A stretch of 64,000 bases of DNA. Origin: Mycolicibacterium gilvum (GTDB taxonomy: Bacteria; Actinomycetota; Actinomycetes; Mycobacteriales; Mycobacteriaceae). The stretch lies in contig NZ_UGQM01000001.1 of assembly GCF_900454025.1 (NCBI RefSeq), positions 372,001 through 436,000 on the forward strand, read 5' to 3'. This document shows, one piece after another, positions 35,607-45,619 of the stretch. Under the pieces are notes generated by a model that did no database searches, was not told where the DNA came from, and worked only from the letters and a program-made list of their open reading frames with translations. Both the position numbers and the translations under genes were made by a program. Position 1 is the stretch's first letter; each line of letters opens with the position of its first letter.

Positions 35607-36848
35607 TCAGGCGGTGCTCAGCGCCGGAGGCCTGGCAGCTTCGGGGTCGGGGTTGGCGATGGGCAGGCCCATGAAGCGCCGTGCGTTGTCGCCCATGAAG
35701 TCATAGGTGCGGCGGACGTCCATGCCTTCGGCGTACTTCCAGAAGCCCTTCGGTTCGGCCAGACCCTCCGGGTGGGGGTAGTCGGAACCGAACATCACCT
35801 TGTCCCACCCGACGGTGTTGACGACGTCGGAGACGCAGCCCTCCCAGAACGGGCTGACCCAGATGTTGCGGCGGAACACGTCGAGCGGATGCTCACCGAA
35901 GTTCTGCGGCATCTTCTTGGAGAGTTCCTTGAAGTCGTTGAACAGCGGGAAGATCCACGAGCTCCCGTTCTCGACGCTGGCGATACGCAGCTTCGGGAAT
36001 CGTGTCAGGGTGCCGTGGCAGATCAGGGCGGTGATCATGTCGGCGATCTCGCGGTGGCCGAGCACCATCCAGCGGAACGCGCTCTGGGTCATGAAGTTCT
36101 GGGTGTGCGGCGGCTCCCACTTGCCGACATAGTCGTCGAGCGGCGGGTAGCTGGCGTGCAGCACGATCGGCAGCCCCGCGGACTCGACGTCGCGCCAGAA
36201 CGGGTCGAACTCGGGCAGCGCCGGTGAGCGCCAGCCCCGCAGCCCGTTGACCGGGCCGGGTTTGATCAACGCCACCCTGGCGCCCTGGGCGAGGATGTAC
36301 TCGAGTTCCCGCTGGGCGCCGTCGACCTCGGAGAGGTTGATGATCGGGGTGGAGAACACCCGGCCCTGGTAGTCGAAGGTCCAGTGTTCGGCCATCCACT
36401 GGTTCAGCGCATGGATGACGGCGAGGGTGAGCTCGGGGTCGTCGGCGGTGGCGTGCTCGATCAGGCTGGCCAGAGTCGGATAGTTCAGCGCCTCGCGCAC
36501 ACCCTGGCGGTCCAGTTCGGCGATCCGGTCGGCGGGGTTGCGGGTTGCCGGCGGGGCCTCGATCGCCGGTCCCTGCATCTCCCGCAGCGTCAGGCCCTCG
36601 GTGTTCTCACCGGCGAAGAACTTCTCGTGGGCCCCGGGCGCGGCGACCCGCTCGAACGTCGGGTTCGGGATGAAGTCCGACACCCGGTTGTTGATGACGA
36701 TCCGGGTGTGGCGGCCGAACTGCGCGTACTGCACGGCACGTGAGTACCGCTCGGGGAGGAACTTGGTCAGCGCGTCCGGCGTCTCATACATGTGCTGGTC
36801 GGCGTCGAAGATCGGCGCATCGCGGAACTGCGTGGCGGACTCGGGCAT
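35607..36848 (-). CDS. Amidohydrolase-family protein
   Basis: 413 residues of the amidohydrolase 2 (ACMSD-like) group. The N-terminus has the metal-site motif DADQHMYE and the C-terminus FGSDYPHPEG. Such enzymes act as decarboxylases or hydrolases in aromatic or steroid breakdown; the exact substrate is unknown. It is downstream of the TetR gene at 36902, with 53 bases between. Confidence 0.87.
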   Translation of the reverse strand: MPESATQFRDAPIFDADQHMYETPDALTKFLPERYSRAVQYAQFGRHTRIVINNRVSDFIPNPTFERVAAPGAHEKFFAGENTEGLTLREMQGPAIEAPPATRNPADRIAELDRQGVREALNYPTLASLIEHATADDPELTLAVIHALNQWMAEHWTFDYQGRVFSTPIINLSEVDGAQRELEYILAQGARVALIKPGPVNGLRGWRSPALPEFDPFWRDVESAGLPIVLHASYPPLDDYVGKWEPPHTQNFMTQSAFRWMVLGHREIADMITALICHGTLTRFPKLRIASVENGSSWIFPLFNDFKELSKKMPQNFGEHPLDVFRRNIWVSPFWEGCVSDVVNTVGWDKVMFGSDYPHPEGLAEPKGFWKYAEGMDVRRTYDFMGDNARRFMGLPIANPDPEAARPPALSTA

Positions 36849-36901
36849 ACAGGCACCTTACTGTAATGCCAACGGTAGGCGCTACGGGCACCGGTTACGA
36901 G

Positions 36902-37489
36902 CTACCGGGGCAGGCCTCGGTCCAGCAGGTCGAGCGCGTCGAGGAACGACTCCCCGGACATCGGCGCGTCGTCGGAGGCGGCCATGAACACGCCGATGAT
37001 CGCGCCCGCGGTCACCCGTGCCTGATGGTCGTTTCCGGGTCTGTCCAGTCGCGTCGCGATGGCGTTCGTGAGCCGCCGGATGGCGCCGACGTGCTCGTTC
37101 CACAGCGCGCCCTTTGCTTCGGGAAGGCCGTACAACAACTGCTGCCGCGCGAGGATGTAGTCGTAGTCGGACCCCGCCATCGTCTCGAAAACCCGGGCGG
37201 CGGCGTGCCGGTAGGCCGCGACCGGTGACAGTTCCGCCGGCGCGGCCAGGAACTCCTCGATGATCGGGTCGAACAGATCGTCGGAGAACAGCACCGATTC
37301 CTTGGTGGGGAAGTACCGGAAGAACGTCCGGGGTGAGACGAAGGCCGCTTCGGCGATCTGGTCGACGGTGGTCTGGGCGTAGCCGTTCAGTTGGAACAGC
37401 CGGAAGGCTTCCCGGCGCACCGTCTCGCGGGTGCGCGTCTTCTTGCGTTCCCGCAATCCGGGTTTCTCGGCACCGCTCATGCCGTCCAT
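36902..37489 (-). CDS. TetR-family transcriptional regulator
   Basis: 195 residues with TetR DNA-binding domain (ETVRREAFRLFQLNGYAQ, then IAEAAFVSPRTFFRYFPTKE). ATG 37489 or 37480 is likely the start; a TTG at 37522 would overlap the preceding gene. It lies between a WS/DGAT gene and the amidohydrolase, all on the minus strand, so it may control lipid-related genes. Confidence 0.85.
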   Translation of the reverse strand: MDGMSGAEKPGLRERKKTRTRETVRREAFRLFQLNGYAQTTVDQIAEAAFVSPRTFFRYFPTKESVLFSDDLFDPIIEEFLAAPAELSPVAAYRHAAARVFETMAGSDYDYILARQQLLYGLPEAKGALWNEHVGAIRRLTNAIATRLDRPGNDHQARVTAGAIIGVFMAASDDAPMSGESFLDALDLLDRGLPR

Positions 37490-37518
37490 TGTTGCAAGCG
37501 GAAAGACTACGGTAGTGG

Positions 37519-38943
37519 TCAACGCCGCCCACGTTTGCGGGGCTTCGGCCGCGTCGGATCGTCGACCAGGCCGGCCGCGACCTCGAGGTCGTGCAGGGCG
37601 GGTTCGATCTGGTCGGCGAGGTCGGCGATGTCGGCGGCGATCTCCGGAGTGGTGATGAAGCCGAAATCAACTGCGCCGCAATAGCTGAAGCACGTCACGT
37701 TGAGGGCCACGTCGAACAGCAGGGGGCCCACCGGCATCAGGTGCTCGACCCGCGCGCCACCGAGGTAGAGCGGGAACGTCGGCCCCGGCACGTTACTGAT
37801 CACCACGTTCATCGGGGCGATGTTGCTCCCGATGCCGCTGGCCGCGTAGGCGCGCGATGCCAGCGCGAGCAGTCCGGGCGGTGTGGTCTCGGTGTAGCCC
37901 ATGATCTGATGGGCGGTAAGGGCTTTCGTCATCTCCTTGGCGCCCTGGGTGTAGGAGTAGATGGCCTTGATGCGCTCGGCGGGATCCGCGACGTCGGTGG
38001 CCAGCACGACGGTCATCGCGTTGACCTGGTTGCCGACGGTGTCGTCGGCCTCGGCGCGGGTGGACACGGGGACCTGCGAGACGAGGGATTTGGTCGGCAG
38101 TTCGCCGCGGTCCTTGAGGTAGTTGCGCAGGGCGCCGGACACCAGCGCGAGGACGACGTCGTTGAGTTTGACGTCGAAGGCGTTCTTGACCGCCTTCACC
38201 CGCTCCAGCGGGACACTCGCCCCCGCCACGCTGCGATGAGGTGAAATCGGGCCGTTGAAGCGAACATTCGGGGCGTCGAAGTACCGCGGGGGTTTGTTGT
38301 CGATGTTGCGGACGGCGATCTGCTGGCGCACCGTCTGTTCCAGCAGCCGCGTGATCCGGTACGGCGTCTTGAACCACACGTTGATCAGGCCGTTGACCGC
38401 CTGACGCTCGCGCGACGGCGGCTTGACCCCGACCAGGGAGCGGCTCGCGTCCACCGCGGGCGGGCGCGGTTCGGGAGTGACGTCGAGCAGGATCTCGCTG
38501 ATACCCGCGCCTGACACCCCGTCGACCACCGCATGGTGCATCTTGGTGACCACCGCGACCCGACCGTTCTCCAGGCCCTCGATGAACCACAGCTCCCACA
38601 GCGGTTTCGACCTGTCCAGCTTGTAGGACATCAGCCGTCCCACGAGTTCGTCGAGTTCCTTGCGCCCGCCGGGCGACGGGACGGCGATGCGGCGGATGTG
38701 GAAGTCGACGTCGATGTCCTCATCCTCGACGAAGTACGGCCGGTCGAGCCCCAGCGGCGCTCCGACGACGCGCCAGCGCAGCTGGGGCAGTTCGGGCAAC
38801 CGGCTGATGATCAGGTCGCGGACCTGCTCGAAACCGAAGTCCGGCACATCGGACGGGTCACACAGGGCTATCGCGCCGATATGCATGTGCCATTTGAGAT
38901 TCTCAGCGAACCAGAAGGCGGCATCGACGCTGGACAGTCGCAT
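37519..38943 (-). CDS. Wax ester synthase/diacylglycerol acyltransferase (WS/DGAT)
   Basis: 474 residues. The catalytic HHAVVDG motif is at 136-142, and the C-terminal [15 protein letters not shown] block agrees with the mycobacterial Tgs family. It joins acyl-CoA to diacylglycerol or fatty alcohols for storage lipid. ATG 38943. The upstream gap holds a perfect GACACGTGTC palindrome. Confidence 0.93.
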   Translation of the reverse strand: MRLSSVDAAFWFAENLKWHMHIGAIALCDPSDVPDFGFEQVRDLIISRLPELPQLRWRVVGAPLGLDRPYFVEDEDIDVDFHIRRIAVPSPGGRKELDELVGRLMSYKLDRSKPLWELWFIEGLENGRVAVVTKMHHAVVDGVSGAGISEILLDVTPEPRPPAVDASRSLVGVKPPSRERQAVNGLINVWFKTPYRITRLLEQTVRQQIAVRNIDNKPPRYFDAPNVRFNGPISPHRSVAGASVPLERVKAVKNAFDVKLNDVVLALVSGALRNYLKDRGELPTKSLVSQVPVSTRAEADDTVGNQVNAMTVVLATDVADPAERIKAIYSYTQGAKEMTKALTAHQIMGYTETTPPGLLALASRAYAASGIGSNIAPMNVVISNVPGPTFPLYLGGARVEHLMPVGPLLFDVALNVTCFSYCGAVDFGFITTPEIAADIADLADQIEPALHDLEVAAGLVDDPTRPKPRKRGRR

Positions 38944-39278
38944 TGCATGAGCGTACGGACGCCCCGCTGGCAGCGCCGCCGAATCCGGTGATTGACACGT
39001 GTCCGGTCATCGATGCGTCACCGGACGTCCCGGTTTCAGCAACGGCGGCGAGCGTCAGTTTCGAGGCGGGCCGGTGGTGCCCCGATCGGGATGGTCGACG
39101 CCGGGGCTAACGGAATGCCGGACAACGGCTTTCGCAACGCCCTCCGACGAGCCGGGCGCGGGCCCGCGCGTTCAGCCTGCCCCGCAGCTGACGTCCCCGT
39201 AAGATCTCCCGTGTTGAGACCCGCCGAAAACACAACGCGACCGAGCGTCGTCGCCGCCTCTGCGACGCCGCCATCGCG
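38944..39278. other. Divergent gap upstream of WS/DGAT and TetR genes
   Basis: About 335 bases. It holds the palindrome GACACGTGTC (38994-39003) and, from about 39192, open codons that continue into the TetR gene (ETRRKHNATERRRRLCDAAIA) but with no ATG, GTG or TTG in frame. The gap is therefore partly coding in likeness but lacks a start. Confidence 0.6.
38994..39003. promoter_or_regulatory. Palindromic candidate operator
   Basis: Perfect 10-base palindrome GACACGTGTC, 51 bases upstream of the WS/DGAT start, suited to a dimeric repressor such as a neighbouring TetR protein. Confidence 0.4.
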
Positions 39279-39869
39279 TTGTTGGCCGAGGACGGGCCGC
39301 GCGGTCTGAGCCACCTCAAGGTGGACCGCCGCGCGGAGGTCCCGGACGGGACGACCTCGTTCTACTACCGCACCAGGACGGCGCTGCTGCACGGCGTGGC
39401 CGACCAGTTGGTGCGCTACGACGCCGAGGCGTTCACCGACGCGTTCGAGACCGCACCGCTGGACGACGGGGACGTCATCGCCGCGCAGTTGGCCAGACAG
39501 ATCCTGTCGATCCGTGACGAACCCCAACTCTCCCGCACGCGCGCCCGGCTGGAACTCACGCTGCTCTCCCGCAACGATCCGGTGATCTCGGCCAACTTCC
39601 AGCAGATCGGCGAGAGCATGCGGGCACTCGTCGAGCGTCTGGTCGTCGCGGTGCAGGCCGGCAGCAGACCGCTCGAGCGAGGCCTTCTCGACGAGCAGGT
39701 GTCGGTGGTCCTCAGCTATCTGGGCGGGCTGATCCTCGCGTTCGCCAACGGGTCACCCGAACCACTGAGCGGCGAGGACATCTCCCGGCAGTTCCGCGCG
39801 GTCATCCGCGGGGTGGCGGCCGAACGGGCCGACCGCCGAAGGGAGCCCGCACAGAGCTCCTCCTTCTGA
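39279..39869 (+). CDS. TetR-family regulator, start codon problematic
   Basis: A TetR domain and C-terminal effector region are read from 39279 (TTG) to 39869 (196 residues). The recognition helix (RRAEVPDGTTSFYYRTRTALL) is included, but helix 1 (ERRRRLCDAAIALLAEDG) begins earlier, at about 39243, in the same frame. Codons continue as good TetR sequence back to about 39201, yet no in-frame start occurs before the stop at 39189. A lost base near CCCGTAAGATC (GTG to GT) would explain it, as would an unusual start. It may be a freshly damaged regulator. Confidence 0.6.
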   Translation: MLAEDGPRGLSHLKVDRRAEVPDGTTSFYYRTRTALLHGVADQLVRYDAEAFTDAFETAPLDDGDVIAAQLARQILSIRDEPQLSRTRARLELTLLSRNDPVISANFQQIGESMRALVERLVVAVQAGSRPLERGLLDEQVSVVLSYLGGLILAFANGSPEPLSGEDISRQFRAVIRGVAAERADRRREPAQSSSF

Positions 39870-39917
39870 GTAAGGTCACCCTAAGTAAGGGTGTGGCTCA
39901 CAACGGAGGGTTCGTCG

Positions 39918-41534
39918 ATGGCCGAAGTTCCGCCGTTCTCGCTGATTCTCGGGTTCGCCACCGAGACCGGCAATTCCGCGATGGTGGCGAAGAAGTTCGC
40001 TCAGGCGGCAGCCGCGGCCGGCATCGACGTCGAGCCGCAGTACCTCAACGACCTCGACCTCGACGCGCTGAGGGCGGCGACACATTTCGTCGTGGTCACC
40101 GCGACCTACGGCGACGGCGAGTTGCCGTACGACGCGGAGGTGTTCTGGGAGGAGCTCAGCGCCGACACCGCCGGCCGCCTCGGCCAGTTGTCCTTCGCGG
40201 TCTGCGGTCTGGGCGACAGCTTCTATCCGTACTTCAACAATGCGGGCAAGCTGGTCGACGCCCGGCTCGAGGAGCTGGGCGCCACCCGCATCGTCGACCG
40301 CGTCGACTGCGACCTCGAATTCGAAGAGCCTTCCGAGGCGTGGACCGCCGAGGTCGTCGCGCGGCTGGCCGAGCTGACGACGACCACGGGCCGGGCCGCG
40401 GTCGTGCCCGCCGACCTGGCACCCGATTCAGCGTGGACCCGCAGAAACCCGTTCCCGGCACGACTGGCGGCCAACCGGCTCCTGACCTCGCCGGGTTCGG
40501 ACAAGTCGGTGCGCCACTACGAGCTCGACGTCGCCGACAGCGGGATCGTCTACCGGGCCGGTGATTCGGTGGGTGTGCACCCCGTCAACGACCCCCGGCT
40601 GGTCGACGCCGTGCTGGCCAGACTCGGCGTCGACGCCGATGTCGTTGTGCCCGAACATGTTCACCCGGTGGGGCTGCTGCTGACGGAACATCTGGAGTTG
40701 CGTGTCCCGTCCGGCGCCCTGCAGGCTCTGGTGGCGGCACGGACGAGTGACCCGCAGGTCAGAGCGATCCTGGAGGGTGGTGATTCCGCGGCCTTGACGG
40801 GCTGGCTGTACGGCCGCGACGTTCTGGATCTGCTTGCCCTGGCCGACCTCGGCGCCGACGAGGTGATCCCCACCCTGCGGCCCCTGCAGCACCGCGACTA
40901 CTCGATCGCATCCAGTCCGCTGGTGCATCCCGACCGCATCCACCTGACGGTCGCCGCCATCGATTATCGCGCCCGCGATCGCGCCTACCGGGGAGTCGCC
41001 TCCGGCTACCTCGCCGAGCGCGCCGAACAGGTACGAATCCATCTGGCACCCAACGACGGATTCCGGCTTCCGGCACCGGACGTCCCGATCGTCATGGTCG
41101 GGCCGGGCACCGGCATCGCGCCGTTCCGCGCGTTCCTGCAGGAGCGCCAGGCCACCGCCGCCACAGGCGGATCGTGGCTGTTCTACGGCGGCCGCCACCG
41201 TGCCGACGACTTCCTGTACGGCGACGAACTCGTCGGCTTCCAGAAGTCCGGCACCCTCGACCGGCTGAGCTGCGCGTTCTCGCGCGACCGAGGGCCGCAA
41301 GGACCCAAAGACTATGTGCAGCACCACATGACGGCTCATGCCGGCCGGCTGTACTCCTGGCTGCAGGACGGTGCGCACTTCTATGTGTGCGGGGATGCCG
41401 ACCACATGGCCAAGGATGTCCATCGCGCTCTGCACGAGGTGATCCGGTCTGCCGGCGGACTGTCCGAGGACGACGCACACATCTACGTGAACGACCTGAT
41501 CACCAGTCGGCGCTATCTTCGCGACGTGTACTGA
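39918..41534 (+). CDS. Diflavin reductase (CysJ/CPR-like flavoprotein)
   Basis: 538 residues: flavodoxin FMN domain (1 to about 150, with FATETGNSAMVAKK and CGLGDSFYPYFNN), then an FAD/NADPH reductase region (RDYSIASSP, VGPGTGIAPFRAFLQER, and a C-terminal LRDVY). This is the layout of sulfite reductase flavoprotein CysJ and P450 reductase. It could feed electrons to a P450 or sulfite reductase, not encoded nearby. ATG 39918 has GGAGGG at 39905-39910. Confidence 0.9.
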   Translation: MAEVPPFSLILGFATETGNSAMVAKKFAQAAAAAGIDVEPQYLNDLDLDALRAATHFVVVTATYGDGELPYDAEVFWEELSADTAGRLGQLSFAVCGLGDSFYPYFNNAGKLVDARLEELGATRIVDRVDCDLEFEEPSEAWTAEVVARLAELTTTTGRAAVVPADLAPDSAWTRRNPFPARLAANRLLTSPGSDKSVRHYELDVADSGIVYRAGDSVGVHPVNDPRLVDAVLARLGVDADVVVPEHVHPVGLLLTEHLELRVPSGALQALVAARTSDPQVRAILEGGDSAALTGWLYGRDVLDLLALADLGADEVIPTLRPLQHRDYSIASSPLVHPDRIHLTVAAIDYRARDRAYRGVASGYLAERAEQVRIHLAPNDGFRLPAPDVPIVMVGPGTGIAPFRAFLQERQATAATGGSWLFYGGRHRADDFLYGDELVGFQKSGTLDRLSCAFSRDRGPQGPKDYVQHHMTAHAGRLYSWLQDGAHFYVCGDADHMAKDVHRALHEVIRSAGGLSEDDAHIYVNDLITSRRYLRDVY

Positions 41535-41549
41535 TCCGGATCGGGGATC

Positions 41550-42962
41550 TCACACGCCCAGCAGGGATTCCAACGGGGTGCGGGCGAAGTACACGGCGAA
41601 GCCTGCCGCGACCACCCACAGCAGCGGGCTGATCTCGCGGCCCTTGCCGGCTGCGGTGCGCAACACCGCCCATGAGATGAACCCGACCCCGATGCCGTTG
41701 GCGATCGAGTAGCTGAACGGCATCACCGCGACCGTGAGCACCACCGGCAGCGCCACCGAGAAATCCGTGAGGTCGATGTGGCGCAGTTGGGACACCATCA
41801 TCGCGCCGACGACCACCAGGGCCGCCGCGGCCACTTCCGTCGGCACTATCGACGCCAGCGGCGAGATGAACATCGCCGCCAGGAACAGCACGCCGGCGAC
41901 CACGTTGGCCAGACCCGTGCGGGCGCCCTCCTCGATACCGGCGCCCGACTCGATGAACACGGTGTTCGACGACGACGAGGTCGCGCCGCCGACGACGGCG
42001 CCGGCGCCCTCGACGATCAGCGCCGACTTCAGCCTCGGGAATGTGCCCTTCGCGTCGGACAGGCCAGCCTCGCGGGACAAGCCCGTCATGGTGCCCATCG
42101 CGTCGAAGAAGTTCGCGAAAACCAGTGTGAACACCAGCATCACCGCGGCGAGCACCCCGATGCGACCGAAGCTGTCGAGGCTGAACTCGCCGACGAGCGA
42201 CAGGTCGGGCAGCGCGAACGGCGATCCCGACAGCGTCGGCACCGACAGGCTCCAGCCGCCGGGCTTGTCGACGGCCGATCCCAGATGCCAGACGGCTTCG
42301 ATGATCACCGCGACGACGGTGCCGCAGACGAGACCGATCAGGATGCCGCCGCGCACCTTCCGGATGACCAGGGCCGCCGTCAGCAGCAGCGTCAGGATGA
42401 ACACCAGCGTGGGCACGGTGCTGATCGAACCGAGACCGCCGGAACCCAGGCCCACCGGCGGCGACGGCCTGCCCGTCGATCCGATGAAGCCCGCGTCCAC
42501 CAACCCGATGAACAGGATGAACAGGCCGATACCCGCGGTGATCCCCAGCTTGAGTTCCATCGGCACCGCGTCGAAGACCAGCCGACGCAACCCGGTCACC
42601 GCCAGCAGCACGATGAGCAGGCCGTTGATGACGACCAGACCCATCGCCTCGGCCCAGGTGAGGTCGCCGACGACGGTGGTGGCCAGGAAGGAGTTGATGC
42701 CCAGCCCGGCGGCCAACGCGAACGGCAGCCGCGCGATCAGGCCGAACAGGATCGTCATCACGCCGGCCGCCAGCGACGTCGTCGCCGACACCTGGGCGAA
42801 GTCCAGCTTCGCGCCGGTGACGTCCTCCGACCCCGACAGGATGATCGGGTTCAGCACGATGATGTAGGCCATCGCGATGAAGGTGACGACGCCACCACGG
42901 ATCTCGGTGCCCAGCGTCGACTGGCGGGCCGTGATCTCGAAGAATCGGTCCACTGAGTTCAC
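41550..42962 (-). CDS. NCS2/AzgA-type purine permease
   Basis: 470 residues with about 12 to 14 hydrophobic segments. AzgA (hypoxanthine/guanine permease) motifs are present: FITMAYIIVLNP-like FIAMAYIIVLNP near the start, FANFFDAMGTMTG, and SSSNTVFIESGAGIEEGART. It takes up hypoxanthine, guanine or related bases with protons. GTG 42962, nine bases after the upstream small secreted gene. Confidence 0.9.
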   Translation of the reverse strand: MNSVDRFFEITARQSTLGTEIRGGVVTFIAMAYIIVLNPIILSGSEDVTGAKLDFAQVSATTSLAAGVMTILFGLIARLPFALAAGLGINSFLATTVVGDLTWAEAMGLVVINGLLIVLLAVTGLRRLVFDAVPMELKLGITAGIGLFILFIGLVDAGFIGSTGRPSPPVGLGSGGLGSISTVPTLVFILTLLLTAALVIRKVRGGILIGLVCGTVVAVIIEAVWHLGSAVDKPGGWSLSVPTLSGSPFALPDLSLVGEFSLDSFGRIGVLAAVMLVFTLVFANFFDAMGTMTGLSREAGLSDAKGTFPRLKSALIVEGAGAVVGGATSSSSNTVFIESGAGIEEGARTGLANVVAGVLFLAAMFISPLASIVPTEVAAAALVVVGAMMVSQLRHIDLTDFSVALPVVLTVAVMPFSYSIANGIGVGFISWAVLRTAAGKGREISPLLWVVAAGFAVYFARTPLESLLGV

Positions 42963-42971
42963 GTCGCGGTC

Positions 42972-43232
42972 CTAGAAGCGCGGCGCGGGTGCCGGCGGAG
43001 GCGGCGCGACCGGCATGCAAAGCCCGGTCTGGGTGTCGAGGAACTTCCCGGCGACGCAGAACGGCGAGCAGCCGTAGATGACACCGGTCTGACCGGGAGG
43101 GCACTGCGCGTGGGACGTGGCCGGCCCGGTCTGCAACGCGGCGGCCAGCGGCGCCCCGACGAGTGCAGCAGCGACGGCTATGATGCCGAGATATCGCGAA
43201 ATCTGTTGTCTCGCAGTTGTCTTGGCCAGCAT
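42972..43232 (-). CDS. Small secreted Cys-containing protein
   Basis: 86 residues: Sec signal peptide (1 to about 34), then a short Cys-rich part (QCPPGQTGVIYGCSPFC and GLC) and a proline-rich tail. Reminiscent of small secreted mycobacterial proteins of unknown role. ATG 43232 lies in an intergenic strip between the FadE pair and the permease. Confidence 0.7.
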   Translation of the reverse strand: MLAKTTARQQISRYLGIIAVAAALVGAPLAAALQTGPATSHAQCPPGQTGVIYGCSPFCVAGKFLDTQTGLCMPVAPPPPAPAPRF

Positions 43233-43242
43233 GGTGTCCCTC

Positions 43243-44442
43243 TCAGCTCGGCATACCGGTGGCGACGCGAGGTGCGTCCTTCTCGGGCGCGACATCGAGC
43301 ACGAAGTCGGCCACCCGGGCCCGGTGTTCCTCGGCGCCACCCAGCAGGGCGGCGTCGGTGTAGGCCCGCTTGTAGTACAGGTGGGCCTGGTGTTCCCAGG
43401 TGAATCCGATACCACCGTGGACCTGAATGGTGTCGGTCGCAACCCGAACGAACGCCGCGGAGGTGGTCGCCTGCGCGATGCTGACCGCCAGCGCCGGGTC
43501 GTCGGAACCGTCGCTGAGCGCCCAGACCGCGTGGTAGGCGGTGGACCGGGCGTGTTCGAGGGCGACCAGGTCGTCGGCGAGCCGGTGCTTGACGGCCTGG
43601 AAGGAGCCGATGGGCCTGCCGAACTGCAGACGGTTCTTCGCGTAGTCGACCGACAGGTCGAGCAGATGCTGCGCCGCACCGACCTGTTCGACGGCGAGCA
43701 GTGCCGCGCCGACCTGAAGTGCGTGGGTGATGACCCGCTCGGCCTCCTCGGGGCCGGCGATCAGCTGCGCCGGCGCGTCGAGCAGCCCGACAGTGGCCTG
43801 CGGCCGGGTCAGATCCAGAGTCGTCAGCCGGATGCGTTGCACGCCAAGCGAATCAGCCTCGACAGCGAAGAGGCCGACTCCGTCGGGCGTGGTGGCGGCG
43901 ACCAGCAGGACATCGGCGGCACCGGCATCGACCACCCGCTCGACCGTGCCGGAGAGAGCCCAGCCCTGCTCGGTGGGCACGGCCTGCACCTCGACCGAGG
44001 ACGCGTCGAACGCACCGGCGTCGTCGCGCACGGCGAACGCCGCGGTGCGCGTGCCGTCGACGAGCGGACCCAGCAATTCCTCGCCGCCCGAGGCGGCGAC
44101 CAGCGCGGGGATGGCGAGATACACCGTGCCGAACAACGGTCCGCACGCCAGCGCGGCGCCGAGTTGCTCGACGGCCACGGCCTGGTCGACCAGGTTGCCA
44201 CCGGCGCCGCCGGCGGACTCCGGAACAGCCATGCCCAGGACGCCGAGCTCGGATCCCAGCCTCGACCAGACCTTCGCGTCGAACGGCGGATCGGATTCCA
44301 TCGCCGCCCGTACCGAGCTCTCGTCGACGTGGTCGGCGCAGAACGCCCGCACCGCGGCGCGCAGCTGGTTCTGCTGATCGGAGAAGACCCACTCAGCCAC
44401 CTCAGCCATGCTCCTGGGCTGATCCGCAAGCTCCTCAGCCAC
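43243..44442 (-). CDS. Acyl-CoA dehydrogenase, second subunit of a FadE pair
   Basis: 399 residues of the acyl-CoA dehydrogenase fold. Its C-terminal QVHGGIGFTWEHQAHLYYKR is well kept. It overlaps its partner gene by eight bases. Mycobacterial FadE pairs form alpha2beta2 heterotetramers that act on steroid or branched side chains, where the two subunits share one FAD site; that this pair does so is inference. GTG 44442 has AAGGAG six bases upstream. Confidence 0.9.
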   Translation of the reverse strand: MAEELADQPRSMAEVAEWVFSDQQNQLRAAVRAFCADHVDESSVRAAMESDPPFDAKVWSRLGSELGVLGMAVPESAGGAGGNLVDQAVAVEQLGAALACGPLFGTVYLAIPALVAASGGEELLGPLVDGTRTAAFAVRDDAGAFDASSVEVQAVPTEQGWALSGTVERVVDAGAADVLLVAATTPDGVGLFAVEADSLGVQRIRLTTLDLTRPQATVGLLDAPAQLIAGPEEAERVITHALQVGAALLAVEQVGAAQHLLDLSVDYAKNRLQFGRPIGSFQAVKHRLADDLVALEHARSTAYHAVWALSDGSDDPALAVSIAQATTSAAFVRVATDTIQVHGGIGFTWEHQAHLYYKRAYTDAALLGGAEEHRARVADFVLDVAPEKDAPRVATGMPS

Positions 44443-45619
44443 GCGGAATCTCCTTCCACGCCATTCCCGCATCCGCCCTCAGATCGCCCGGCAGTCCCAG
44501 TACCCGCTCGGCCAGGATGTTGCGCATCACCTCCGACGTGCCTCCCTCGATCGTGTTCGCGCGGCTGCGCAGGAAACGCTGCTGGATCGGTCCGCGCCAG
44601 TCGGCGGCATCGCCGTCGCCCATGCCGTACCCGTCGTACAGGATCCCCTCGGGGCCGAGAAGATCCATGCAGAACTCGTAGATGTGCTGGTTGAGCTCCG
44701 CGCCGACGAGCTTGCCGACCGAACCCTCCGGGCCCGGCCCGCCGACGGTCGCCGCGGCCCGCGACCGCTCCGAGGTGAGCCGCTGGGCTTCCGAGCGCAA
44801 CCACAGCGAGCTGAGCCGGTCCCGCAGGACGGGCGTGTGCAGATCCGGCCGGGACGTCCACAGCGCGACCGCATCCGAGATGGTGCCCGCGCCGCGCCTG
44901 CTACCGCTGCCGCCCAGGGCGCTGCGCTCGTTCATCAGCGTCGTCATGGCGACCCGCCAGCCGTCGCCGACCGCCCCGAGACGGAAGGTGTCCGGGATGC
45001 GTGCGTCGGTCATGTAGACCTCGTTGAACTCCGCGTGCCCGGTCAGCTGGCGCAGCGGGCGGGTCTGGACGCCCTCGCCGTGCATGTCGATGACGAAGTA
45101 GGTGAGCCCTTTGTGCTTGGGCATGTTCGGGTCGGTGCGGGCGAGCAGCAGGCCCCATTTGGCCCGGTGCGCGAGGCTGGTCCAGACCTTCTGGCCGTTG
45201 ACCACCCAGGTGTCGCCGTCGAGCACCGCCGAGGTCGCCAGACCGGCGAGATCCGAGCCGGCACCCGGCTCGGAGAACAGCTGACACCAGATGTGCTCGG
45301 TGGTCGCCAGCGGACGGAGCAGCTGGCGGCGGACGTCGTCGGTCTGCGCGTGCTCGCGCACCGTCGGGGCGGCCATGCCGTACCCCATCGGGTTCAACCC
45401 CAGCGGTACCGGGCTACCGGCGCCCTGCAGGATCCCGTCGGCGACAGCCTGCAGGCCGCGGGACACCCCGAGGCCGCCGAAACCTTCGGGGAAATGGACC
45501 CAGGACAGCCCGGCGTCGAAACAGGCGCCGAGGAACTGCTGGATCGGGACGGTCTTCGGATCGTGTTCAGCGACCACCCGCCGCGCGGTGTCGGCGACGA
45601 GGTCGGCGTCAGTGCCCAT
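44435..45619 (-). CDS. Acyl-CoA dehydrogenase, first subunit of a FadE pair
   Basis: 394 residues. The FAD-binding region shows WCQLFSEPGAGSDLAGL, and the C-terminal RANTIEGGTSEVMRNIL motif is typical for the catalytic subunit. It precedes the second FadE gene with an overlap. Together they resemble pairs such as FadE26/27 or FadE28/29. ATG 45619. Confidence 0.91.
   Translation of the reverse strand: MGTDADLVADTARRVVAEHDPKTVPIQQFLGACFDAGLSWVHFPEGFGGLGVSRGLQAVADGILQGAGSPVPLGLNPMGYGMAAPTVREHAQTDDVRRQLLRPLATTEHIWCQLFSEPGAGSDLAGLATSAVLDGDTWVVNGQKVWTSLAHRAKWGLLLARTDPNMPKHKGLTYFVIDMHGEGVQTRPLRQLTGHAEFNEVYMTDARIPDTFRLGAVGDGWRVAMTTLMNERSALGGSGSRRGAGTISDAVALWTSRPDLHTPVLRDRLSSLWLRSEAQRLTSERSRAAATVGGPGPEGSVGKLVGAELNQHIYEFCMDLLGPEGILYDGYGMGDGDAADWRGPIQQRFLRSRANTIEGGTSEVMRNILAERVLGLPGDLRADAGMAWKEIPRG

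Noticed and set aside
39868..39895. IdeR-like box ahead of the diflavin reductase (TAAGGTCACCCTAAG)
   Set aside because: Half-sites have the wrong spacing against the IdeR consensus; the match is poor.
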